A stretch of 64,000 nt of DNA, from contig NZ_AP018560.1 of NCBI RefSeq assembly GCF_003967035.1, positions 2,131,001-2,195,000 on the forward strand, written 5' to 3'. The notes below the pieces were generated by a model. The model saw only the letters and a list, made by a program, of their open reading frames with translations. It searched no databases and was not told the origin of the DNA. A program made the translations under genes and the position numbers. The stretch's first letter is position 1; each line of letters opens with the position of its first letter. This document shows positions 1 through 8,900 of the stretch, piece after piece. Source of the DNA: Aerosticca soli (GTDB lineage: Bacteria > Pseudomonadota > Gammaproteobacteria > Xanthomonadales > Rhodanobacteraceae).

Positions 1-323
1 AGGGCATCGACGCGGCGCTGGCCAAGGATCACCTCGACGCGCTGCTCGCGCCCTCCTGGGGCCCGGCCTTCGTCACCGACCTCGTGCTCGGCGATCACGT
101 GGTCAGCGGCGATCCCACCGTGGGCGGCGCCTCGCAGCCGGCGGCCATGGCCGGCTATCCGTCGATCACCGTGCCGGCCGGCTTCGCGCACGGCCTGCCG
201 GTCGGCATCGTGCTGTTCGGCACGGCATGGAGCGAACCCACGCTGATCGCCATGGCCTACGGTTTCGAGCAGCATGCACACGCCTGGCGGCCGCCTCGCT
301 TCCTGGACGCCGCCGAACGCTGA
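1..323 (+). CDS. Amidase (amidase-signature family), C-terminal fragment
   Basis: Open frame entering from the left edge (frame starting at base 3) and ending at TGA 321-323. About 106 residues are visible. The sequence GGASQPAAMAGYPSITVPAG followed by GLPVGIVLFG is the C-terminal signature of amidase-signature (GatA-like) hydrolases, which cleave amide bonds using a Ser-Ser-Lys triad. The triad lies upstream of the window, so substrate and activity cannot be judged. The ending ...EPTLIAMAYGFEQ is also typical of stand-alone amidases rather than GatA. The gene converges with the DAHP synthase gene, with 24 bp between the stop codons and no clear terminator. Confidence 0.8.
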   Translation, partial: GIDAALAKDHLDALLAPSWGPAFVTDLVLGDHVVSGDPTVGGASQPAAMAGYPSITVPAGFAHGLPVGIVLFGTAWSEPTLIAMAYGFEQHAHAWRPPRFLDAAER

Positions 324-347
324 AGACGACGCCTGGCCAGGCAGGAC

Positions 348-1718
348 TCAGCCGAGTGTCGCCGCCGACTTACGCACGATCAGCATGGCGAGCTCCAGCG
401 ATTGCTCGTAATTGAGCCGCGGGTCGACGGCGGACTTGTACGCGCGCTCGAGATCGGCCTCGGAGAGGTCGCGCGCACCGCCCAGGCATTCGGTGACGTT
501 CTCGCCGGTCAGCTCCAGATGCACGCCGCCCAGGCGGGTGCCGGCGGCGGCGTGGATGTCGAAAGCCTGGTCCAGCTCACCGCGGATGTTGTCGAAGCGA
601 CGCGTCTTGTAGCCGTTGGACGTGCTCTCGGTATTGCCGTGCATCGGATCGGCGACCCACAGCACGCGCCGGCCGGCGCGCTTCACCGCATCGAGCAGGG
701 GCGGCAGCTTGGCGGCGATCTGCGCATGGCCCATGCGATGGATCAGGGTAAGCCGGCCAGGCTCGTTCTCCGGATCGAGCACGTCGATCAGCGCCAGCAG
801 CGCGTCCGGCGTCACCGACGGGCCGACCTTGACCGCGATCGGGTTGCGGATGCCACGGAAATATTCCACGTGCGCGCCATCGAGCGCCGCCGTGCGCATG
901 CCGATCCAGGGGAAATGCGTGGACAGATTGAACCAGCCGGGATGGCGCGGCACCTGCCGGGTCAGCGCCTGTTCGTAGTGCAGTACCAGCGCTTCGTGGG
1001 AAGTGAAGAAATCCACCCGCGAGAAGCCGGCGACCGGCCCGGCGAGGGTTTCCATGAAGCGCAGCGAATCGCCGATCGCCGCCACCATGCGCCGGTACTC
1101 GGCGGCGAGCGGCGCGTGTTCCACCCAGGCCAGATCCCAGTATTCGGGGTGGTGCAGATCGGCAAAGCCGCCGTCGATCAGCGCCCGCACGAAGTTCATC
1201 GTCAGCGCCGAATGCGCATGCGCCTGCAGCAGCCGCTGCGGATCGGCGCGCCGTGCCGCCGCGGTGAATGCCGGTCCGTTGACGATGTCGCCGCGAAAAC
1301 TCGGCAAGGTCACGCCCTCGCGCGTCTCGGTGTCGGCCGAGCGCGGCTTGGCGTATTGACCGGCGAAACGGCCGACGCGCAGCACCGGCTGCTTGAGGCC
1401 ATGCACCAGGACCAGGCTCATCTGCAACAGCACCTTGAGCCGATTGGAGATGATCGGGCTGGTGCAGTCGGCGAAACTTTCCGCGCAATCGCCGCCCTGC
1501 AAGAGGAAGCGCTTGCCCTCCTGCGCCTCGGCCAATGCCCGCTTGAGCGCAAGCACCTCCCATGAGGTCACCAGTGGCGGCAGTCTGGCCAGCTCGTCGA
1601 GCACGCGGGCCAGCTCGGCCGGATCCTCGTAATGCGGCTGCTGCAGTGCCGTGCGCCGCTGCCAGGAGTCCGGCAGCCAGCCATCGGCTTCGTGGAAAGG
1701 CATGGAGGCGACGTTCAT
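348..1718 (-). CDS. Class II (plant-type) DAHP synthase
   Basis: 456 residues. 3-deoxy-7-phosphoheptulonate synthase condenses phosphoenolpyruvate with erythrose 4-phosphate, the first step of the shikimate pathway. The sequence is of the class II type: QGGDCAESFADC near residue 70 (metal-binding Cys), a KPRS motif, DPMHGNT and GGVHLELTGENVTEC in the C-terminal half. Length matches the family (about 450-470). The ATG at 1716-1718 was chosen because it overlaps the dsbB stop as ATGA (1715-1718), suggesting translational coupling; the open frame continues upstream only through dsbB in another frame. No AroG-type regulatory features are visible. The cytosolic enzyme is followed by a convergent amidase gene. 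Confidence 0.95.
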   Translation of the reverse strand: MNVASMPFHEADGWLPDSWQRRTALQQPHYEDPAELARVLDELARLPPLVTSWEVLALKRALAEAQEGKRFLLQGGDCAESFADCTSPIISNRLKVLLQMSLVLVHGLKQPVLRVGRFAGQYAKPRSADTETREGVTLPSFRGDIVNGPAFTAAARRADPQRLLQAHAHSALTMNFVRALIDGGFADLHHPEYWDLAWVEHAPLAAEYRRMVAAIGDSLRFMETLAGPVAGFSRVDFFTSHEALVLHYEQALTRQVPRHPGWFNLSTHFPWIGMRTAALDGAHVEYFRGIRNPIAVKVGPSVTPDALLALIDVLDPENEPGRLTLIHRMGHAQIAAKLPPLLDAVKRAGRRVLWVADPMHGNTESTSNGYKTRRFDNIRGELDQAFDIHAAAGTRLGGVHLELTGENVTECLGGARDLSEADLERAYKSAVDPRLNYEQSLELAMLIVRKSAATLG

Positions 1719-2248
1719 GGCTTGGTATCCGGAAGAGATGAGGGCGAGCGTGTCATACGCACCTGCCATGCGGCGCGGACTGCCCACGCGGCGAGCAGCA
1801 CGTACCACAGCAGCGTCCACGCCGGCATCGGCAGGCCGAGCACCTTCTCGACCTTGGCGCATTCCCCCGATCCGTTGAAGACCATGCGCAGGACCTTGGA
1901 CAAGGGGAAGGCGCTGAACATGTAGTCCAGCGGCGGCCCGCACGAGGGCACCTGGTCGGCCGGCAGCGATTGGATCCACAGGTGCCGCGCGGCTACCGCA
2001 ACGCCACCCAACGCCCCCAGCAACACGCCACCGGCGTAGACCCAACGCCCGCCAGCGCGGGGCGCATGCAACGCGCCCAGCAGGAAACCCAATGCCATCA
2101 CGATGAAGGCGATGCGCTGGAAGATGCACAAGGGACAGGGGATCAGCCCCCAGGCGCGTTCGGTATAAAGCGCAAAGCCCAACAGTGCCAGGCAGACCGC
2201 GAAACCGGCGAGGTAGCTGACACGGAACGACCAACGAAGAGGATTCAT
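1715..2248 (-). CDS. dsbB: Disulfide bond formation protein B
   Basis: 177 residues, about four hydrophobic segments. DsbB is the inner-membrane enzyme that reoxidises periplasmic DsbA and passes electrons to quinone. The first redox pair is CPLC at residues 38-41, followed by an Arg (FQR) typical of the quinone-site loop. The second periplasmic pair is C103 and C130. All four essential cysteines are present and the length matches the family. It lies upstream of and overlaps the DAHP synthase by 4 nt. That pairing has no obvious functional logic and may only reflect co-transcription. Confidence 0.95.
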   Translation of the reverse strand: MNPLRWSFRVSYLAGFAVCLALLGFALYTERAWGLIPCPLCIFQRIAFIVMALGFLLGALHAPRAGGRWVYAGGVLLGALGGVAVAARHLWIQSLPADQVPSCGPPLDYMFSAFPLSKVLRMVFNGSGECAKVEKVLGLPMPAWTLLWYVLLAAWAVRAAWQVRMTRSPSSLPDTKP

Positions 2249-2369
2249 GGCTTCGTGCTGCGTTGCGGAGCGCCGACATTACCCGCTCGCAGGCATGCTG
2301 TCAGCCAGCCTCGGCGTTTGGACTTCCAAACGGGGACATGCCCCTTCCGCGATGGATCAAGGCCCCACA

Positions 2370-2411
2370 CCAAAAAACAAAAACCCCGGCAGGTCGCCCG
2401 GCCGGGGTTTT
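2370..2411 (-). terminator. Intrinsic terminator after rplQ
   Basis: An 11-bp perfect stem (arms 2380-2390 and 2401-2411, AAAACCCCGGC/GCCGGGGTTTT) with a 10-nt loop. In the minus direction it is followed by GTTTTTTGG, a clear U-tract. It lies just after the rplQ stop and closes the S10-spc-alpha superoperon before dsbB. Confidence 0.85.
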
Positions 2412-2428
2412 GTTGCCTGCGCCAAGAC

Positions 2429-2812
2429 TTATTCGGCCTCGGCAGATGCGGCACGCGGCCGGTCGACCAGCTCGACATAGGCCATCGGCGCATTGTCGCC
2501 CGGGCGGAAGCCGCACTTGAGGATACGCAGATAACCGCCGGGACGCTCGCGGTAGCGCGGCCCGAGCTCGACGAACAGCTTGCCGACCGCCTGCTTGTCG
2601 CGCAGGCGCGCAAAGGCGAGGCGACGGTTGGCGACGCCGTCGGTCTTGGCCAAGGTGATCAGCGGCTCGGCGACGCGGCGAAGTTCCTTCGCCTTGGGCA
2701 GGGTGGTGCGGATCAGCTCGTGCTTGATCAGCGATGCGACCATGTTCTTGAACATGGCTTCGCGATGGCTGCTGGTCCGGTTGAGCTTGCGTCCGGATTT
2801 CATGTGGCGCAT
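2429..2812 (-). CDS. rplQ: 50S ribosomal protein L17
   Basis: 127 residues. L17 is a large-subunit protein near the peptide exit tunnel. The N-terminus [17 protein letters not shown] is the invariant L17 start, and the core [20 protein letters not shown] matches the family. Length is usual for gammaproteobacteria. It is the last gene of the alpha operon, 297 nt downstream of rpoA, with a GAGAG ribosome-binding site before the ATG. The unusually long spacer contains two copies of the palindromic hairpin module described separately. The terminator at 2370-2411 follows. Confidence 0.98.
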   Translation of the reverse strand: MRHMKSGRKLNRTSSHREAMFKNMVASLIKHELIRTTLPKAKELRRVAEPLITLAKTDGVANRRLAFARLRDKQAVGKLFVELGPRYRERPGGYLRILKCGFRPGDNAPMAYVELVDRPRAASAEAE

Positions 2813-2917
2813 GGCAATACTCTCGACTGGTCTGTTGTTATGAGAATCCGGCGCCTGTGTCCGGCTTCCCGCGGTTACCCGCTATCTGAGCCTTGTGAAA
2901 AAGGCTTTTTTAAGCAT

Positions 2918-2935
2918 GCGGCGATGGATGGCCGC
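2918..2935 (-). repeat. GCGGC palindrome (repeat family, copy 1)
   Basis: Inverted repeat GCGGC(ATGGATG-type loop)GCCGC. On the transcribed strand it reads GCGGCCATCCATCGCCGC. Member of the intergenic hairpin family seen across the ribosomal cluster. Confidence 0.65.
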
Positions 2936-2983
2936 TTACGCAATCGGCGGAACGTCGAAACCCGACGCTCGCCGGCTTTCTCG

Positions 2984-3004
2984 GCGATCTTAAGGATCGA
3001 TCGC
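2984..3004 (-). repeat. GCGATC/GATCGC hairpin (copy 1)
   Basis: Inverted repeat with arms GCGATC and GATCGC and a short loop. The same hairpin type recurs at 3084-3100, 5274-5289 and 18251-18269. Those three copies lie just after stop codons; this one is in mid-spacer. Confidence 0.6.
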
Positions 3005-3015
3005 AAAACAATCAC

Positions 3016-3033
3016 ATCGGCCGTGGATGGCCG
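3016..3033 (-). repeat. GCGGCC palindrome (repeat family, copy 2)
   Basis: Transcribed strand GCGGCCATCCACGGCCGA, preceded by AAA as in other copies of the family. Confidence 0.65.
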
Positions 3034-3083
3034 CTTTCGACCTAAGCGATACGCGCACCTCGGTCGAGCTTTAGCGACAAACA

Positions 3084-3100
3084 GCGATCAAAAAGATCGC
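3084..3100 (-). repeat. GCGATC-T5-GATCGC hairpin after rpoA
   Basis: Perfect 6-bp stem with a TTTTT loop on the transcribed strand, 9 nt after the rpoA stop codon. It has no downstream U-tract, so mRNA 3'-end protection or processing is more likely than termination. Confidence 0.6.
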
Positions 3101-3109
3101 AGCCGTGGC

Positions 3110-4108
3110 TCAACCCAGCTGCATGCCGTGCGAGAGACCCGGTGGCGGCCAGTTCTCCAGCTTCATGCCCAAGGAGAGACCGCGCGAACCCAAGACGTCC
3201 TTGATCTCGGTGAGCGACTTCTTGCCGAGATTCGGTGTCTTGAGCAGCTCGACCTCGGTCTTTTGCACCAGATCGCCGATGTAGTAGATGCTTTCGGCCT
3301 TGAGGCAATTGGCCGAACGCACGGTGAGCTCGAGATCGTCGATCGGACGCAGCAGCAATGGATCGAAACCGCCCTTCTCGCTCTTGTCCGCAGCACCCTC
3401 GCGACGGCTGAAGTCGCCGAACACCGACAACTGGTCGTTGAGGATCTCGGCGGCCTTGCGCACCGCATCTTCGGCGCCGATGGTACCGTTGGTCTCGATG
3501 TCGAGCACCAGCTTGTCCAGGTTGGTACGCTGTTCGACGCGCGCCGCATCGACCTCGTAAGCGACCCGCAACACCGGCGCGAAGGACGCATCGAGCTGCA
3601 GGCGACCGATCGGCCGCGTCTCGTCGTCCGGATGCTGCCTGGCGCTGGCCGGCTGGTAACCCACCCCGCGACGCACCTTGAGGCGCATGTTGAGGGTGAT
3701 GTCCTTGGTGAGGTGGCAGATCACGTGATCGGGGTTGACGATCTCGACCGAGTGATCGACGGCGATGTCGCCGGCGGTGACGACACCCTTGCCCTTCTTG
3801 GACAGGGTCAGGATCACCTCGTCGCCGCTATGCTGGCGAATGGCCACATCCTTGAGGTTGAGCAGGACTTCGATGATGTCCTCCTGCAGGCCCTCGAGGG
3901 TGGTGTATTCGTGCAGCACGCCATCGATTTCCACTTCGACGATGGCACTGCCGGGAATCGAGGAGAGCAGCACGCGACGCAGCGCGTTGCCCAGGGTATG
4001 CCCGAAACCGCGCTCCAAGGGCTCGACGACGACCTTTGCGCGATTTGGTCCGAGCTGCTCGATGCTGAGGCCGCGTGGCCGCAGCACGCTCGTTGACGTA
4101 ACTGCCAT
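3110..4108 (-). CDS. rpoA: RNA polymerase subunit alpha
   Basis: 332 residues. Alpha nucleates core polymerase assembly, and its C-terminal domain contacts UP elements and activators. The N-terminal domain has [16 protein letters not shown] near residues 35-50. The C-terminal domain has [20 protein letters not shown] near residues 275-295, the UP-element-binding fold. Length is standard. A CGGAG ribosome-binding site precedes ATG. The gene sits between rpsD (17 nt) and rplQ, as in the alpha operon of gammaproteobacteria. Confidence 0.99.
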   Translation of the reverse strand: MAVTSTSVLRPRGLSIEQLGPNRAKVVVEPLERGFGHTLGNALRRVLLSSIPGSAIVEVEIDGVLHEYTTLEGLQEDIIEVLLNLKDVAIRQHSGDEVILTLSKKGKGVVTAGDIAVDHSVEIVNPDHVICHLTKDITLNMRLKVRRGVGYQPASARQHPDDETRPIGRLQLDASFAPVLRVAYEVDAARVEQRTNLDKLVLDIETNGTIGAEDAVRKAAEILNDQLSVFGDFSRREGAADKSEKGGFDPLLLRPIDDLELTVRSANCLKAESIYYIGDLVQKTEVELLKTPNLGKKSLTEIKDVLGSRGLSLGMKLENWPPPGLSHGMQLG

Positions 4109-4125
4109 GCAAGGCTCCGGATGAA

Positions 4126-4752
4126 TTACTTCGAATAAAGCTCGACGATCAGCGCTTCGTTGATGTCCGAGGGCAGATCGCTGCGATCCGGCGCCGACTT
4201 GAAGGTACCGGTGAACTTCTTGGTGTCCACTTCGACCCAGCCGGGGCGCAGATCCATGGTGTCGAAAACGCTGGCGGCTTCCTGCACCCGCAGCTGGCTG
4301 CGGGCACGCTCGGTCAAGGCCACCTCGTCACCGGGCTTGACCTGGTAGGAGGGGATGTTGACCTTCTTGCCATTGACCAGCACGGCCTTGTGACTCACCA
4401 GCTGACGCGCCTGGGCGCGTGTGACCGCGAAACCCATGCGGTACACGACGTTGTCGAGCCGGCTTTCCAGCAGACGCAGCAGGTTCTCGCCGGTGTTGCC
4501 CTTGAGGGTGGAAGCCTTGGCGTAGTAATTGCTGAACTGGCGCTCGAGTACGCCGTAGATGCGCTTGACCTTCTGCTTCTCGCGCAGCTGGACGGCATAG
4601 TCGGACATGCGCATGCGCTTGTTGGCGCCATGCTGTCCGGGCTTGTTCTCCAGCTTGCACTTGGAGTCCAGCGCACGCGCCGGGCTTTTCAATCCAAGGT
4701 CGGCGCCTTCGCGCCGCGCCAGCTTGCAGGTGGCTCCACGATAACGTGCCAT
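4126..4752 (-). CDS. rpsD: 30S ribosomal protein S4
   Basis: 208 residues. S4 is a primary 16S rRNA binder that starts 30S assembly and in enterobacteria represses the alpha operon. The start [16 protein letters not shown] is the family start; an in-frame TTG two codons upstream was rejected. The S4 RNA-binding domain covers roughly residues 95-160 ([15 protein letters not shown]). Only two N-terminal cysteines (C9, C31) are present, so a full four-Cys zinc site is absent. A strong palindrome (4774-4794) and an AGAGAG ribosome-binding site lie just upstream. Confidence 0.98.
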   Translation of the reverse strand: MARYRGATCKLARREGADLGLKSPARALDSKCKLENKPGQHGANKRMRMSDYAVQLREKQKVKRIYGVLERQFSNYYAKASTLKGNTGENLLRLLESRLDNVVYRMGFAVTRAQARQLVSHKAVLVNGKKVNIPSYQVKPGDEVALTERARSQLRVQEAASVFDTMDLRPGWVEVDTKKFTGTFKSAPDRSDLPSDINEALIVELYSK

Positions 4753-4773
4753 GAGCAATTTCTCTCTTGAAAA

Positions 4774-4794
4774 GGCCGGTCATGCATGACCGGT
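4774..4794 (-). repeat. CCGGTCATGCATGACCGG palindrome before rpsD
   Basis: Perfect 18-bp palindrome followed on the transcribed strand by GCCTTTTCAAGAGAG and then the rpsD start about 22 nt on. It is the variant with the best-paired stem in the intergenic hairpin family. The short U-tract gives it a terminator-like or attenuator-like look. Confidence 0.65.
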
Positions 4795-4828
4795 TTTGTC
4801 TCGAAGGCGGCCGATGCGGCCGACAGAA

Positions 4829-5215
4829 TCAGACCCGGCGCTTCTTCGGCGGACGGCAGCCGTTGTGCGGAATGGGCGTGACGTCGATGATGTTCATCAC
4901 CTTGTAGCCCAGCGCATTCAACGAGCGAACGGCGGACTCGCGCCCAGGCCCCGGACCCTTGATCCGCACCTCGAGCGTCTTGACGCCGTAGTCACCGGCC
5001 GCACGCCCCGCCTTTTCGGCGGCCACCTGGGCGGCAAAAGGCGTGGACTTGCGCGAACCGCGGAAACCCGCGCCACCCGCCGTCGCCCAGGACAAGGCGT
5101 TGCCCTGGCGATCGGTGATGGTCACGATGGTGTTGTTGAAGGAGGCCTGCACGTGCGCCACGGCATCCGTGACGACGCGCTTGGTCTTCTTCTTCGTTTT
5201 AACCGGCTTGGCCAT
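4829..5215 (-). CDS. rpsK: 30S ribosomal protein S11
   Basis: 128 residues. S11 lies on the 30S platform near the E-site mRNA path. The start [10 protein letters not shown] was chosen over an upstream extension because the family begins with a short basic tail. Signature stretches [39 protein letters not shown] and the tail [16 protein letters not shown]-type (here [17 protein letters not shown]) are present. Order rpsM-rpsK-rpsD-rpoA is the standard alpha operon. Confidence 0.98.
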   Translation of the reverse strand: MAKPVKTKKKTKRVVTDAVAHVQASFNNTIVTITDRQGNALSWATAGGAGFRGSRKSTPFAAQVAAEKAGRAAGDYGVKTLEVRIKGPGPGRESAVRSLNALGYKVMNIIDVTPIPHNGCRPPKKRRV

Positions 5216-5241
5216 GATTTGAAGGCTCTTTTCCAATGGAC

Positions 5242-5258
5242 GCGGCACGGGCGGCCGC
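5242..5258 (-). repeat. GCGGC palindrome between rpsM and rpsK
   Basis: Arms GCGGC and GCCGC. On the transcribed strand it is preceded by AAAAG and followed downstream by GGAAAAGAGCC, matching the context of other family members. Confidence 0.6.
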
Positions 5259-5273
5259 CTTTTCGATCTTCAC

Positions 5274-5289
5274 GCGATCAGGAGATCGC
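5274..5289 (-). repeat. GCGATC-N4-GATCGC hairpin after rpsM
   Basis: Perfect 6-bp inverted repeat with a 4-nt loop, 15 nt after the rpsM stop and immediately upstream of the palindrome at 5242-5258. The two-hairpin arrangement matches that downstream of rpoA and fusA. Confidence 0.6.
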
Positions 5290-5304
5290 ACCAGCAAACG
5301 CGGA

Positions 5305-5661
5305 CTACTTCTTGATCGCGCGACGCGGGCCCTTGCGGGTGCGCGCATTGGTGCGCGTACGCTGACCGCGGACCGGCAGACCGCGACGATGCCGCAGACC
5401 GCGGTAGCAACCCAGGTCCATCAGACGCTTGATGGCCATACCCACCTCGCGCCTAAGATCGCCCTCGACCACGTACTTGCCGATCTCGGCACGCAGCTTC
5501 TCCACTTCACCCTCGCTCAGCGAGCGGACGGGCTTGGTGGGATCCACGCCGGCGTCCGCACAGACTTTGCGGGACCGGCTGCGGCCAATGCCATAGATGC
5601 TCTGCAGGGCGACCCAAGTGTGCTTGTGGGCCGGCAGATTGACACCTGCGATACGCGCCAT
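5305..5661 (-). CDS. rpsM: 30S ribosomal protein S13
   Basis: 118 residues. S13 forms inter-subunit bridges and contacts P-site tRNA through its basic tail. The start [10 protein letters not shown] and the helix-two-turns-helix region [20 protein letters not shown] are family signatures. The tail [17 protein letters not shown] is the tRNA-contacting extension. It begins the alpha operon 114 nt downstream of secY. That gap, where rpmJ lies in E. coli, has no L36-like frame. GGAGA ribosome-binding site precedes the ATG. Confidence 0.98.
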   Translation of the reverse strand: MARIAGVNLPAHKHTWVALQSIYGIGRSRSRKVCADAGVDPTKPVRSLSEGEVEKLRAEIGKYVVEGDLRREVGMAIKRLMDLGCYRGLRHRRGLPVRGQRTRTNARTRKGPRRAIKK

Positions 5662-5775
5662 GATGCTCTTTCTCCAATGTTTCGAGCGCGATCAAACGCG
5701 CAATTATAACGACAACTGTGCACTGATGGAAGCCTCCGGCCCTGGGGCCGGGAGCTACGGTCCGCCACAACCGGA

Positions 5776-7101
5776 TCAGTTGCGGCGCAGGTTGGCTTTC
5801 TTGAGCAGGCTTTCATACTGGTGACTGACCAGATGCGCCTGCACTTGAGCGGTGAAATCCATCACGACGACCACGACGATGAGCAACGACGTGCCGCCGA
5901 AATAAAAGGGTACGTGCCAGAACTTCTGCATGAACGACGGCACCAGGCAGACCAGCACCAGGTAGAGCGCACCCACGCCCGTCAACCGGGTCATGACGCT
6001 GTCGATGTACTCCGCCGTGGCCTTGCCCGGACGAATGCCCGGAATCAGCGCACCCGAACGCTTCAGGTTGTCGGCCGTTTCCTGCGCATTGAAAACGATC
6101 GCCGTATAGAAAAAGGCGAAGGTAATCACCAGCACCGCGAACACGATGTCGTACAGAGGCTCGCCCGGCGTCAGAGCCTGGGTCAACTCCTGCAGCCAGC
6201 GTGCCTGGTGGCCGGCGCCGAACCAGCTCGCCGCCGTCGCCGGGAACATCAGCAGGCTGGAGGCGAAGATGGGCGGAATCACGCCGGCCATGTTGATCTT
6301 GAGCGGCAGGTGCGAGGTCTGGTTCATGTAGGCCCGCTGCCCGCCGCTGCGTCGCGCGTAGTTCACCGTGATCCGCCGCTGCGCGCGCTCCATCATGACC
6401 ACGAAGGCGGTCACCGCCAGAATCACCGCGACGACGACGATGAGCCGCAGCACGGAAAGTTCGCCGTTGCTCGTCATGCTCAAGGTCTGCGCCAGGGCGC
6501 GGGGCAGGCCCGCCACGATGCCGGCAAAGATGAGCAGGGAAATGCCGTTGCCAATCCCGCGCTCGGTGATCTGCTCGCCCAGCCACATGAGGAACATGGT
6601 GCCCGCCGTCAGACCCACGACGGCGGAAAGCACGAAACCCGTGCCCGGCGTATAGACCACCGGCGCACCGCCCTGCGCCACCTGCTTCTGCAGGGCCATG
6701 GCGATGCCGAAAGCCTGGAATGCCGCCAGCGCCACCGTGCCGAAGCGCGTGTACATGGTCATCTTGCGCCGGCCGGCCTCGCCTTCCTTGCGCAGGTTCT
6801 GCCAGCTCGGCACCACCGAACCCATCATCTGCACCACAATGGAGGCGGAGATGTAGGGCACCACGCCAAGTGCGAACACCGAGAAGCGCGACAAGGAGCC
6901 GCCCGAAAACATGTTGAACATGTTGAGCAGCCCGCCACCCTGTTCGATGAGGCGGGTCATGGCTTCGGGGTTTACGCCCGGCACCGGGATGAACGAACCG
7001 AGACGAAAGACGATCAGCGCACCGATGACGAAAAAGATGCGTTGCCGCAGCTCGGTCAGCTTGCCCAGCGAGCCGAGCGCATTGCTCTTGGCTGCAGCCA
7101 C
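5776..7101 (-). CDS. secY: Preprotein translocase subunit SecY
   Basis: 441 residues if started at GTG 7099-7101. SecY forms the protein-conducting channel with SecE and SecG. About ten membrane segments are visible. [17 protein letters not shown] near residues 35-50 is the TM1/plug-proximal signature. [14 protein letters not shown] and [12 protein letters not shown] are also conserved. The start was chosen because GGAGTGA, overlapping the rplO stop, lies 8 nt upstream; the longer open frame runs antisense-like through rplO and is not family sequence. Last gene of the spc operon here. Confidence 0.97.
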   Translation of the reverse strand: MAAAKSNALGSLGKLTELRQRIFFVIGALIVFRLGSFIPVPGVNPEAMTRLIEQGGGLLNMFNMFSGGSLSRFSVFALGVVPYISASIVVQMMGSVVPSWQNLRKEGEAGRRKMTMYTRFGTVALAAFQAFGIAMALQKQVAQGGAPVVYTPGTGFVLSAVVGLTAGTMFLMWLGEQITERGIGNGISLLIFAGIVAGLPRALAQTLSMTSNGELSVLRLIVVVAVILAVTAFVVMMERAQRRITVNYARRSGGQRAYMNQTSHLPLKINMAGVIPPIFASSLLMFPATAASWFGAGHQARWLQELTQALTPGEPLYDIVFAVLVITFAFFYTAIVFNAQETADNLKRSGALIPGIRPGKATAEYIDSVMTRLTGVGALYLVLVCLVPSFMQKFWHVPFYFGGTSLLIVVVVVMDFTAQVQAHLVSHQYESLLKKANLRRN

Positions 7102-7108
7102 TATGCGA

Positions 7109-7540
7109 TCACTCCACGCTGCCGCCGGCAGCCTCGATCGCCGCCTTGGCACCCGCGGTGGCCAGCACGCCCGAAAGCTTGACCGGCCGGTTGATTTCGC
7201 CCTTGGCAACGACCTTCACCCGACGCGCACGCCCGTCGATGAGGCCCGCCTTGTGCAGCGCCACCACGTCGATCACCTCATCCTTCAGCTTGGCCAGCTG
7301 GTAAAGGAACACCTGCTGGCTTTCCGCCTTCTTCATGGAGCGGAAACCGACCTTGGGCAAACGACGCTGCAGCGGCATCTGGCCGCCCTCGAAGCCGAGC
7401 GTGTGGCTGCCGCCCGCGCGCGCATGTTGACCCTTGTGGCCACGGCCGGCCGTCTTGCCGAGCCCAGAGCCGATACCGCGACCGACGCGCAGACGCGACT
7501 TGCGCGATCCCTCGGCCGGCTTGATGTCATTCAGACGCAT
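7109..7540 (-). CDS. rplO: 50S ribosomal protein L15
   Basis: 143 residues. L15 is a late-assembling 23S rRNA-binding protein. The glycine-rich N-terminus [18 protein letters not shown] and [15 protein letters not shown] are diagnostic. It is followed at 7 nt by secY, whose ribosome-binding site overlaps the rplO stop codon, so the two are probably translationally coupled. AGAGGATC precedes its ATG. Confidence 0.98.
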   Translation of the reverse strand: MRLNDIKPAEGSRKSRLRVGRGIGSGLGKTAGRGHKGQHARAGGSHTLGFEGGQMPLQRRLPKVGFRSMKKAESQQVFLYQLAKLKDEVIDVVALHKAGLIDGRARRVKVVAKGEINRPVKLSGVLATAGAKAAIEAAGGSVE

Positions 7541-7606
7541 GATGATGATCCTCTAGTCAGGCTTCCCGCCTGAAAACCCTGACCGTCCGTGGCCGGATTG
7601 TTCGAT

Positions 7607-7795
7607 TCAATCGACGACCTGCACCAGGTAGGAGACCGTTTGGATCAGGCCGCGCACCTGGGGGCTGTCCTTGAGCTCACGGACATCGTTGGTTTTGTTG
7701 AGACCGAGTGCCTTCACGCTCAGACGATGGCGCGCCTGCACGCCGCGCAAGCCCTTCACCAGACGCACCTTGATGGTTTTTGCGTTGTCAGCCAT
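7607..7795 (-). CDS. rpmD: 50S ribosomal protein L30
   Basis: 62 residues. Small 23S rRNA-binding protein. The start [15 protein letters not shown] gives the normal family length, and the core [21 protein letters not shown] is diagnostic. The ATG overlaps the end of rpsE by 8 nt (ATGGCTGA), indicating coupling. Order rpsE-rpmD-rplO is that of the spc operon. Confidence 0.97.
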   Translation of the reverse strand: MADNAKTIKVRLVKGLRGVQARHRLSVKALGLNKTNDVRELKDSPQVRGLIQTVSYLVQVVD

Positions 7796-8297
7796 TGCCG
7801 AGCACCTCTTCGACGGTCTTGCCGCGCTTGGCGGCAATGCGCTTGGGCGAGGCGATCGCCTGCAGCCCCTTGATGGTGGCGCGCACCAGATTGATCGGGT
7901 TGCGCGAGCCGACCGCCTTGGCCAGCACGTTCTTGACACCGACCACTTCGAGCACCGCGCGCATGGCGCCGCCGGCGATCACGCCGGTACCCTCGGCCGC
8001 CGGCTGCATGTAGACACGGGCGGCACCGTGGTTAGCCTTGATCGCGTACCACAGGGTGCCGTTGTTGAGATCGATCGAAACCATGTTGCGACGTGCGCGG
8101 TCCATGGCCTTGGAGATGGCCACCGGCACTTCGCGTGCCTTGCCATAGCCGAAGCCCACCTTGCCCTCGCCGTCGCCGACCACGGTCAGCGCGGTGAAAC
8201 TCATCTGGCGGCCACCCTTGACGGTCTTGGCCACGCGGTTGACGGCAATCAGCTTTTCGAGCAGGCCGTCGGAATTTTCGCGATCGCTGGAAGACAT
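7788..8297 (-). CDS. rpsE: 30S ribosomal protein S5
   Basis: 169 residues. S5 supports decoding fidelity and mRNA unwinding at the entry pore. It has the double-stranded RNA-binding-like domain [20 protein letters not shown] near residues 20-40 and [11 protein letters not shown] just after. The C-terminal domain includes [15 protein letters not shown]. Length is standard. A CCCGG/CCGGG hairpin and GGAAAAG lie upstream of the ATG in the 140-nt gap to rplR. Confidence 0.98.
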   Translation of the reverse strand: MSSSDRENSDGLLEKLIAVNRVAKTVKGGRQMSFTALTVVGDGEGKVGFGYGKAREVPVAISKAMDRARRNMVSIDLNNGTLWYAIKANHGAARVYMQPAAEGTGVIAGGAMRAVLEVVGVKNVLAKAVGSRNPINLVRATIKGLQAIASPKRIAAKRGKTVEEVLGNG

Positions 8298-8437
8298 GTT
8301 GTGCTTTTCCGTATGCCCGGAACATCCGGGTCGTTGCTTACGGCCGCAGCCGCTTGGAGTTGTCTATGCGCTTGAGGGAGAACACCGGGCGCGGCAGACA
8401 GGCAAAGATCGCCCTGCCACCTACCCTTCTTACATCA
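8298..8437 (-). other. rplR-rpsE spacer
   Basis: 140 nt without a coding frame. It holds a small CCCGG-N5-CCGGG hairpin (about 8316-8330) just upstream of the rpsE ribosome-binding region. Nothing else stands out. Confidence 0.5.
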
Positions 8438-8788
8438 TCAGAACTTCAGGCCGGCTTCGCGGGCGGCATCGGCCAGCGCCTTGATGCGACCGTGGTAGCG
8501 AAAACCGGAGCGGTCGAACGCCACCGACTCGACACCCGCGGCGCGGGCCCGCTCGGCCACGACGCGGCCCACGGCGGCCGCCGCAGCCAGATTCTTGGTG
8601 CCCTGCAGGCCCTCGGCGACCGACCTCTGCAGCGTGGAGGCGGCAGCCAGCACCTTGCCCGCAGGATCGAAAACCTGCGCATAGATGTGCTGCCCACTGC
8701 GGTGCACCGACAGTCGCGGCACGGCAAGTCGCTGGATGTGCGCACGCGTGGACTTCGCGCGACGCAGACGGGCTTCTTTCTTGTTCAT
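8438..8788 (-). CDS. rplR: 50S ribosomal protein L18
   Basis: 116 residues. L18 binds and delivers 5S rRNA to the large subunit. The start [18 protein letters not shown] is the family start. Two consecutive ATG codons occur (8789-8791 and 8786-8788). The second gives better spacing (7 nt) from GAGGAA and was chosen, though the first is possible. The core [23 protein letters not shown] is diagnostic. A longer upstream extension would cross the palindrome at 8852-8869 and is not family sequence. Confidence 0.96.
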   Translation of the reverse strand: MNKKEARLRRAKSTRAHIQRLAVPRLSVHRSGQHIYAQVFDPAGKVLAAASTLQRSVAEGLQGTKNLAAAAAVGRVVAERARAAGVESVAFDRSGFRYHGRIKALADAAREAGLKF

Positions 8789-8851
8789 CATCGTATTCCT
8801 CGAAAGCGGATCGGCTTGTATGAGTGGACTACCCTGCTCTTTTGAGGAGTG

Positions 8852-8869
8852 CGGCCATGGCTGGCCGCT
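8852..8869 (-). repeat. GCGGCCA-TGGC-TGGCCGC palindrome between rplF and rplR
   Basis: Perfect 7-bp stem, 4-nt loop. On the transcribed strand it is followed by CTCCTCAAAAGAG, the same downstream context as the copies before rpsN, rpsD and tuf. Confidence 0.65.
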
Positions 8870-8900
8870 TTCCACACGCAGGGAGAGCGTACTAACTCAT

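Larger units (their letters stand above)
2813..3109 (-). other. rpoA-rplQ spacer with duplicated hairpin modules
   Basis: A 297-nt gap with no convincing coding sequence on either strand. In the direction of transcription it contains GCGATC/GATCGC (3084-3100), a GCGGCCATCC-type palindrome (3016-3033), a second GCGATC hairpin (2984-3004), a second GCGGCCATCC palindrome (2918-2935), and an A5-GCC-T5-like palindrome near 2900-2911. The arrangement looks like the same two-hairpin unit occurring twice in tandem. Confidence 0.7.

Noticed and set aside
5305-5775. A small L36 gene hidden in the secY-rpsM gap
   Set aside because: All three minus-strand frames lack the Cys-rich L36 pattern.
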